Shown one piece after another: positions 59,575-64,000 of a stretch of DNA of 64,000 nt. The position numbers and the translations under genes were made by a program. Numbering within the stretch: position 1 is the stretch's first letter; every line of letters starts with the position of its first letter. The notes beneath the pieces were generated by a model. That model did no database searches. It saw only the letters and a list, made by a program, of their open reading frames with translations, and was not told where the DNA came from. This DNA comes from Hymenobacter ruricola. GTDB taxonomy: Bacteria > Bacteroidota > Bacteroidia > Cytophagales > Hymenobacteraceae. The DNA lies in contig NZ_JADQDM010000002.1 in the NCBI RefSeq assembly GCF_015694525.1, positions 496,001-560,000 of the forward strand. Reading direction: 5' to 3'.

Positions 59575-60036
59575 ATGACGAAAACCCATTCCGTTTCGCT
59601 GCTGGCCCTGGGCCTGCTGCTGGCCGCCGCCGCCCCGGCGCTGGCCCAAACCACCCCCAACACCACGCCCGCCGCTCCGGCGCAGGGCGAAAAAGGCACC
59701 GGCATCGGCGGGGTGGGCAAGCACATCGCGGTGGCCGAGTACTACGAAGGCGGCCAGGACGCCATGTACGCCTTCATTGCTCAGGAACTGAAGTACCCGG
59801 TGATGGCCAAGCGCAACCGCATCCAGGGCCAGTGCATCATCAGCTTCCAACTCAACGCCGACGGCACCATGCAGGACATGCGCATTGTGAAGCAGCTGGG
59901 CGGCGGCACCGGCGAGGAAGCCCTGCGCGTGGTGCGCCTGCTGAAATTTAAGAAGCCGGAACTGCCCATCCGGGCCAGCCTGCCCATCGTGTTCAAGCTC
60001 GGTCAGACGGCCTCGAACGCGACGGATGCGCAATAA
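59575..60036 (+). CDS. Secreted TonB-C-terminal-domain protein
   Basis: 153 residues. Signal peptide SVSLLALGLLLAAAAPALAQ, a short Thr/Pro linker, then a TonB-like C-terminal domain: KYPVMAKRNRIQGQCIISFQ, LNADGTMQDMRIVKQLG, EEALRVVRLLKFK. There is no transmembrane energy-transducing anchor, so it is a stand-alone periplasmic TonB-CTD protein, common in Bacteroidetes; not a proven TonB. ATG at 59575 gives the signal peptide. Confidence 0.85.
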   Translation: MTKTHSVSLLALGLLLAAAAPALAQTTPNTTPAAPAQGEKGTGIGGVGKHIAVAEYYEGGQDAMYAFIAQELKYPVMAKRNRIQGQCIISFQLNADGTMQDMRIVKQLGGGTGEEALRVVRLLKFKKPELPIRASLPIVFKLGQTASNATDAQ

Positions 60037-60057
60037 TCCGTAGTTTTGCCTTGTCGA

Positions 60058-60154
60058 ATGAAGCATGAGGAATGGGGAATGAAGAATGGCTTTCCGGCCG
60101 GCATTCGTTTTTCGTTCCTCATTCTTCATTCCTCGTTTTTCATTCTTCATTCCC
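60058..60154. repeat. GAATGAAGAATG palindrome
   Basis: Left arm AGGAATGGGGAATGAAGAAT and right arm with its complement (CATTCTTCATTCC), GC loop between. A half copy (AATGAGGAATGAAGAATGAA) lies at 34042-34063 near the nucleoside phosphorylase start. Confidence 0.8.
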
Positions 60155-60159
60155 AAAAA

Positions 60160-60795
60160 ATGCCCTACGAATTGCAAGAGTTGGCCGCCATCAGCGGCAT
60201 GCCCGGCCTGTACCGCCTGGTGCGCGCCGCGCGCCACGGCGTCCTGGTTGAAAGCCTCGACGAAAAAGCCACCCGGACCCTGGCCCCAGCTCGCAACAAG
60301 GTGTCGCTGCTGTCGGAAATCTCCATTTATACCCAGGACCCCGACGAAACCGTGCCCCTGACGGAGGTATTTGAGCGCATTTACCAGAAGCACGGCGCGG
60401 CGTCGCCTGTCACGGCCAAGTCGAGCGAAGGCGAGCTGACCGACTTTCTGGCCGGCGTGATTCCCGACTACGACCGCGACCGGGTGTATTTGTCCGACAT
60501 CAAGAAGCTGGCCACCTGGTACGGCATCGTGAGCAAGCACCGCCCCTACCAAGAAGCCGCCGCGCCAGCACCGGAAGCTACGGCCGCCGAAGCTGCTGCC
60601 CCGGAAGCGCCCGCCGCCGAAGAAACCGCCGCCCCGAAAGCCAAGCGCAAATCGGCCAAAGCCGCCGAAGAGCCCGCCGCTGATGAGCCGCTGAGCACCG
60701 GTGGCGTCATCGGCGCGGCCGACGAAGCGCCGACGGCCGCCGGTAACCCCGAAGCCGCCGCGCCGGCCAAGAAAAGCCGCAAAAAAGCCGAGTAA
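60160..60795 (+). CDS. DUF5606-family protein
   Basis: 211 residues. Conserved N-terminal domain of about 140 residues (MPYELQELAAISGMPGLYRL, NKVSLLSEISIYTQDPDETV, SDIKKLATWYGIV) matches DUF5606, restricted to Bacteroidetes, function unknown. The remaining 70 residues are an Ala/Glu/Lys/Pro-rich disordered tail ending KKSRKKAE. ATG at 60160 sits right after the right arm of a palindromic element; the longer frame through the element is rejected. Confidence 0.87.
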   Translation: MPYELQELAAISGMPGLYRLVRAARHGVLVESLDEKATRTLAPARNKVSLLSEISIYTQDPDETVPLTEVFERIYQKHGAASPVTAKSSEGELTDFLAGVIPDYDRDRVYLSDIKKLATWYGIVSKHRPYQEAAAPAPEATAAEAAAPEAPAAEETAAPKAKRKSAKAAEEPAADEPLSTGGVIGAADEAPTAAGNPEAAAPAKKSRKKAE

Positions 60796-60813
60796 GCGCC
60801 GGCTACCGATACC

Positions 60814-60851
60814 AAAAAGGCCGCTCCTGATTGCAGGAGCGGCCTTTTTTT
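60814..60851. terminator. Bidirectional terminator between DUF5606 gene and fbp
   Basis: AAAAAGGCCGCTCCTG / CAGGAGCGGCCTTTTTTT, T runs on both strands. Confidence 0.85.
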
Positions 60852-60867
60852 GTAGGCTTCACGTCGA

Positions 60868-61941
60868 TTATTTGGCTACGGCTTTGGGGGCTGCCTTTTC
60901 TTTAACGGGCGCTTCGTTGGACTGCTTTTGGCTGGCTGGTTCAGTTTCTTTGGCCAGGAAGGCTTCGGCCTGCTCCACCAGCTCTTTGCTGCCGATGAAG
61001 ACGGGGCAACGCTCGTGCGGCGACTTGGGCTCGATTTCCATGGTGCGCTGGTGGCCGTTGGAGCTTTTGCCGCCGGCCTGCTCCACGATGAAGGCGAGCG
61101 GGTTGCACTCGTACATGAGGCGCAGCTTGCCCTGGGGGCTTTTGGCGGTGGCGGGGTAGATGTAGATGCCGCCCTTGAGCAGGTTGCGGTGGAAGTCGGC
61201 CACGAGCGAACCGATGTAGCGGGCCGAGAAGCTGCAGTCTTTGCAGTGCTTCACGAAGGCGGCCACGCCGGGCGAGAACGACTCGGAGCTGCCCTCGTTG
61301 ATGGAATAGATGTTGCCGGTTTTGGGGGTGGAGATGTCGGGGTGCGAGAGGAAGAATTCGCCCAGCGAATGCTCGTAGGTGAAGCCATTAACACCATTTC
61401 CGGTCGTGTACACCAGCATGGTGCTGGAGCCGTAGATGACGTAGCCGGCGGCCACCTGGTGGGTGCCGGGCTGCTGGCAGTCGGCGGCGGTGCCTTCGCG
61501 GCCGGTGGGCGACACGCGGCGGTAGATGCTGAAAATGGTGCCGATGCTGACGTTGACGTCGATGTTGCTGCTGCCGTCGAGCGGGTCGATGGCCACCACG
61601 TACTTGCCTTGGTTGTTGCCGGTCTGAATCATCTCATCATCCTCTTCGGAGATGATGGTGCAGACTTCGCCGCCGTTGCGCAGGGCCCGGATGAAGCGGA
61701 TGTTGGCGATGACGTCGAGCTTCTGCTGGTCTTCGCCCTGCACGTTCTGGCTGCCGTAGGCGCCGGCGATGTCGATGAGGCCGGAGCGGTTGATTTCGCG
61801 GTTGACGATTTTGGCGGCCAGCGCGATGTCGCGCAGCAGCTGCGAAAGCTCCCCGGTGGCATAGGGAAAGTCCTCCTGCTTGCGCATGATGAAGCGGTCG
61901 AGGGTGGTGCCGACGGGCAGGGCGAGTTTATGGTGGTCCAT
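60868..61941 (-). CDS. fbp: Fructose-1,6-bisphosphatase, class I
   Basis: 357 residues. Removes the 1-phosphate of fructose-1,6-bisphosphate in gluconeogenesis. Metal and substrate motifs: [13 protein letters not shown] (metal Glu), [17 protein letters not shown] (DPxDG[ST]), and [20 protein letters not shown]. The C-terminal tail beyond residue 335 is Lys/Glu/Ala-rich. ATG at 61941 fits the family start; the longer frame runs into array 4. A -7 box lies 30 bases upstream. Confidence 0.97.
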   Translation of the reverse strand: MDHHKLALPVGTTLDRFIMRKQEDFPYATGELSQLLRDIALAAKIVNREINRSGLIDIAGAYGSQNVQGEDQQKLDVIANIRFIRALRNGGEVCTIISEEDDEMIQTGNNQGKYVVAIDPLDGSSNIDVNVSIGTIFSIYRRVSPTGREGTAADCQQPGTHQVAAGYVIYGSSTMLVYTTGNGVNGFTYEHSLGEFFLSHPDISTPKTGNIYSINEGSSESFSPGVAAFVKHCKDCSFSARYIGSLVADFHRNLLKGGIYIYPATAKSPQGKLRLMYECNPLAFIVEQAGGKSSNGHQRTMEIEPKSPHERCPVFIGSKELVEQAEAFLAKETEPASQKQSNEAPVKEKAAPKAVAK

Positions 61942-61970
61942 ATAATAAGGTTGGTGGGGACAGCGGGTGA

Positions 61971-61978
61971 CAAATTTA
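61971..61978 (-). promoter_or_regulatory. Probable -7 box of fbp
   Basis: Minus-strand TAAATTTG, 30 bases upstream of the fbp ATG. Array 4 starts about 65 bases further upstream. Confidence 0.5.
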
Positions 61979-62043
61979 CCTGCAAATCGGTCAGGAAACC
62001 AGCGCGGCGGGCCGGCAACTTGTGCCCGGTGGGTGGCGGCCGG

Positions 62044-62294
62044 CTGGCGGAGCGTGTCGGAACCGTGGCGGAGCGTCTCGGAGGCTTGGCGGAGCGTCTC
62101 GAAACGTTGGCGCATTGCCTCGGAGCGATGGCGCACTATCTCAAAACCGTGGCGCAACGTCCAAAACGGTGGCCCACCACCTCGGAACCGTGGCCCGCCA
62201 CCTCAGAGCGATGGCGCACTATCTCGGAGCGATGGCGCACTATCTCGGAGCGATGGTGCACTATCTCGGAGCGATGGTGCACTATCTCGGAACC
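62044..62294. repeat. Tandem-repeat array 4 (21-bp units)
   Basis: Twelve units of 21 bp, one of them 20 bp (unit 6, one-base deletion). Consensus RTGGCGCACYATCTCGGAG plus CG; units 9 to 12 are identical or differ by 1-2 bases, the earlier ones are diverged. It lies between divergent fbp and lysC, upstream of both promoters. The in-frame products (MAHYLGA heptads) are taken as repeat by-products. Confidence 0.88.
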
Positions 62295-62337
62295 GCGGCC
62301 CAACGGCTGAGAAAAGCGCATTTGCAGCCGGGGGCCC

Positions 62338-62345
62338 TACTTTTG
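62338..62345 (+). promoter_or_regulatory. -7 box of lysC, leaderless arrangement
   Basis: TACTTTTG with six bases to the lysC ATG at 62352. Transcription would start at or very near the start codon. Confidence 0.45.
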
Positions 62346-62351
62346 GGGCCT

Positions 62352-63656
62352 ATGGAAGAATTGCAAGGGCTTCAGGTGTACAAATTCGGGGGCGCGTCGG
62401 TGAAGGACGCGGCGGCCATTCTCAACCTCTGCCGCATCGTGCGGGACTTTGGGCCGCAGGGGCCGCTGGTGGTGGTGGTGTCGGCGATGGGCAAAACGAC
62501 CAATGCGCTGGAGGAGATTTATGATTTGGCGTACCGGGGGGAAGATTATTCGGCGCAATTGGGGGCAGTGGAAGCTTACCATCATCGGGCTGCAACCGAA
62601 CTGCACTCCTATTTTGCGCAGCCTGATGATACGATGGTGACCCAACTCCCCAATTATTTTCAGGAGTTGCACCAGACGTTGCAATCCATTAATTCGGTAG
62701 GTAGCTACGATGAAGGCTACGACCAAGTCGTGAGCTTTGGAGAGTCCTTATCGGCCTATTTGGTAACGTGGGCATTGGGCAATGCCCTACCCAAGCAGGT
62801 GCTTTACAACGGCGCCCTGGTGGCTACGGATACTACTTGGCGAGAAGGTCGCGTTGACTGGGTCAAGACCGAAGAGCGGACCCAAGAAGCTCTGCACGGT
62901 TTACTCAATGACTGGAGAGGGCGCGTTATGGTCACTGAGGGATTTGTGGGTCAAGTCCAAGTTGATGGTTTTACTAGCACCACCACCCTAGGCCGCGAGG
63001 GCTCCGACTATACGGCCGCCATCCTGGCCTACTGCCTGCGGGCCGAGCGCGTGACCATCTGGAAAGACGTGGCGGGCCTGCTCAACGCCGACCCCAAAAT
63101 CTTCCCGGACACGGTGCGCTACCCCGAAATCAGCTACCGCGAAACCATTGAAATGGCGTACTACGGCGCGTCGGTGATTCACCCGAAGACGCTGAAGCCG
63201 CTGGCCGACCGGGGCATCCCGCTGTACGTGAAGTCGTTTTTGGACCCCGCGGCGGCGGGCACCGTCATTCACGAGTGCCAGCACCCGGCGCTGGCCCCGG
63301 CCTTTATTCGCAAAACCGACCAGTGCCTGCTGTCCTTCGCCAGCAAGGATTTTTCGTTTATCTCGGAAGAAAACCTGGCGGTGATTTTCAGTGCGCTGGC
63401 GCAGGCCAAGCTCAAGATTAACGTGATGCAGAACTCGGCCATCAGCTTCTCGGTGTGCGTCGATTTTTCGGAGCGGCGGGTGCACCAGCTGCTCGATTTG
63501 TTGCGCGAGCAGTTCACGTTGCACTACAACACCGGGTTGATGCTTTTCACCATCAAAAACTACGACGCGGCCAGCATTCAGCAGCTGACTACGGGGCGGG
63601 CGCTGCTGCTGGAGCAGCGCACCCGCAGCACGTTTCAATTCGTGTGCAAGGCGTAG
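62352..63656 (+). CDS. lysC: Aspartokinase (monofunctional)
   Basis: 434 residues. Phosphorylates aspartate, first step to lysine, threonine and methionine. N-terminal amino-acid kinase domain: LQVYKFGGASVKDAAAIL, VVVVSAMGKTTNALEE, GFVGQVQVDGFTSTTTLGRE, GSDYTAAILAYCL and TIWKDVAGLLNADP. The C-terminus has ACT-type allosteric sequence (FSFISEENLAVIFSALAQAK). ATG at 62352 is the conserved start. Codons in about 62560-62980 are far less GC-rich than the rest of the gene. The TAG stop lies in a palindromic element. Confidence 0.95.
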   Translation: MEELQGLQVYKFGGASVKDAAAILNLCRIVRDFGPQGPLVVVVSAMGKTTNALEEIYDLAYRGEDYSAQLGAVEAYHHRAATELHSYFAQPDDTMVTQLPNYFQELHQTLQSINSVGSYDEGYDQVVSFGESLSAYLVTWALGNALPKQVLYNGALVATDTTWREGRVDWVKTEERTQEALHGLLNDWRGRVMVTEGFVGQVQVDGFTSTTTLGREGSDYTAAILAYCLRAERVTIWKDVAGLLNADPKIFPDTVRYPEISYRETIEMAYYGASVIHPKTLKPLADRGIPLYVKSFLDPAAAGTVIHECQHPALAPAFIRKTDQCLLSFASKDFSFISEENLAVIFSALAQAKLKINVMQNSAISFSVCVDFSERRVHQLLDLLREQFTLHYNTGLMLFTIKNYDAASIQQLTTGRALLLEQRTRSTFQFVCKA

Positions 63657-63730
63657 CGCGGACTTTGTAGTCCGCGTCCCCGCGCCGTTTTTTCCTTCTC
63701 TCACCAACGCGGACTACAAAGTCCGCGCTA
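63654..63730. repeat. Palindromic element, TAGCGCGGAC family, copy 2
   Basis: TAGCGCGGACTTTGTAGTCC... and complement (22-28 base arms), loop rich in T and C. It starts at the lysC TAG stop codon and ends 10 bases before the next ATG. Confidence 0.92.
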
Positions 63731-63740
63731 CATTTCCCTC

Positions 63741-64000
63741 ATGGAATTCCTACTCATCACCCCGCAGGCGCGGCCCGGCGTGGCCCTCGTGCAGCTCAAC
63801 CGGCCCAAGGAATTGAATGCCCTGAATGGCCAGTTAATCCGCGAAATCCGCGATGCCTTGCAAGCCCTCGATGCCGATGAGGCGGTGCGCGTGGTCATTA
63901 TTACGGGCAATGAGCGGGCCTTCGCGGCGGGGGCCGACATCAAGGAAATGGCCGGCAAGACGGCCGTGGATATGTTTCTGGACGACCGGTTTGCCACGCT
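63741..64000 (+). CDS. Enoyl-CoA hydratase/isomerase family protein (partial)
   Basis: The first 86 codons, open at the window edge. MEFLLITPQARPGVALVQLN, RPKELNALNGQLIREI, VVIITGNERAFAAGADIKEM match the crotonase family; the oxyanion-forming AGADI is present. Probably beta-oxidation enoyl-CoA hydratase. The start follows a palindromic element by 10 bases. Confidence 0.9.
   Translation, partial: MEFLLITPQARPGVALVQLNRPKELNALNGQLIREIRDALQALDADEAVRVVIITGNERAFAAGADIKEMAGKTAVDMFLDDRFAT

Noticed and set aside
62022..62351. lysC extension through array 4 (MAHYLGA heptads)
   Set aside because: Aspartokinases start close to VYKFGG, the promoter-like box lies after the array, and units include an indel.

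Overview
The window looks like chromosome from a high-GC Bacteroidota, most likely Hymenobacter or a close relative in the Cytophagales (inferred from gene content; no database was searched). Evidence: four secreted proteins with type IX secretion (T9SS) C-terminal sorting domains, two T9SS machinery-type genes (a porE-like OmpA protein and porT beside ubiE), DUF2851, DUF4159 and DUF5606 proteins, and Bacteroidetes-type -7 boxes (TAnnTTTG) upstream of several genes.

Layout. 1-6.3 kb: a 5'-truncated T9SS cargo gene, a tandem-repeat array, a nidogen-like T9SS adhesin and a POT peptide transporter. 6.4-24 kb: mostly housekeeping genes (AraC regulator, pckA, macro-domain protein, SDR, rsmE, rtcB, CDF transporter, Crp-type regulator, acyltransferase, patatin, MBL hydrolase, accA). 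24.1-30.6 kb: tRNA-Asp followed by an accessory segment with a nonsense-mutated serine recombinase, degenerate DNA, two large repeat-rich T9SS proteins and a frameshifted PaaZ/MaoC fragment. 30.6-45 kb: lipoprotein, ferredoxin, LuxC-type reductase, nucleoside phosphorylase, trhO, NeuD-like acyltransferase, a membrane protein, DUF2851, Sel1 repeats, lolA-ftsK-xerD, aroQ. 45-64 kb: class V aminotransferase, MarC, rnhA, trmN6, an ABC pair, saccharopine-dehydrogenase-like protein, cytidine deaminase, esterase, SDR, ubiE-porT, porE-like, engB, TonB-domain protein, DUF5606, fbp, lysC and the start of an enoyl-CoA hydratase.

Working groups: ftsK and xerD are the chromosome-dimer resolution pair. The PorE-like protein and PorT are envelope parts of the T9SS that would export the cargo proteins. 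pckA and fbp are gluconeogenic. accA, the acyltransferase, the patatin and the hydratase touch lipid metabolism. lysC and aroQ feed amino-acid synthesis.

The least ordinary content is between the genes. (1) Four tandem arrays have 20-21 bp units. Two of them, 44 kb apart, share the same two-motif architecture; the other two have unrelated units but the same 21-bp period. (2) At least five families of long palindromes recur. Several carry the stop codon of the flanking gene in their arm. One family keeps its loop sequence while its stems change in a compensating way. (3) Beside tRNA-Asp lie an inverted copy of the tRNA 3' half, a dead recombinase and a 13-bp direct repeat, which look like a decayed integration site.
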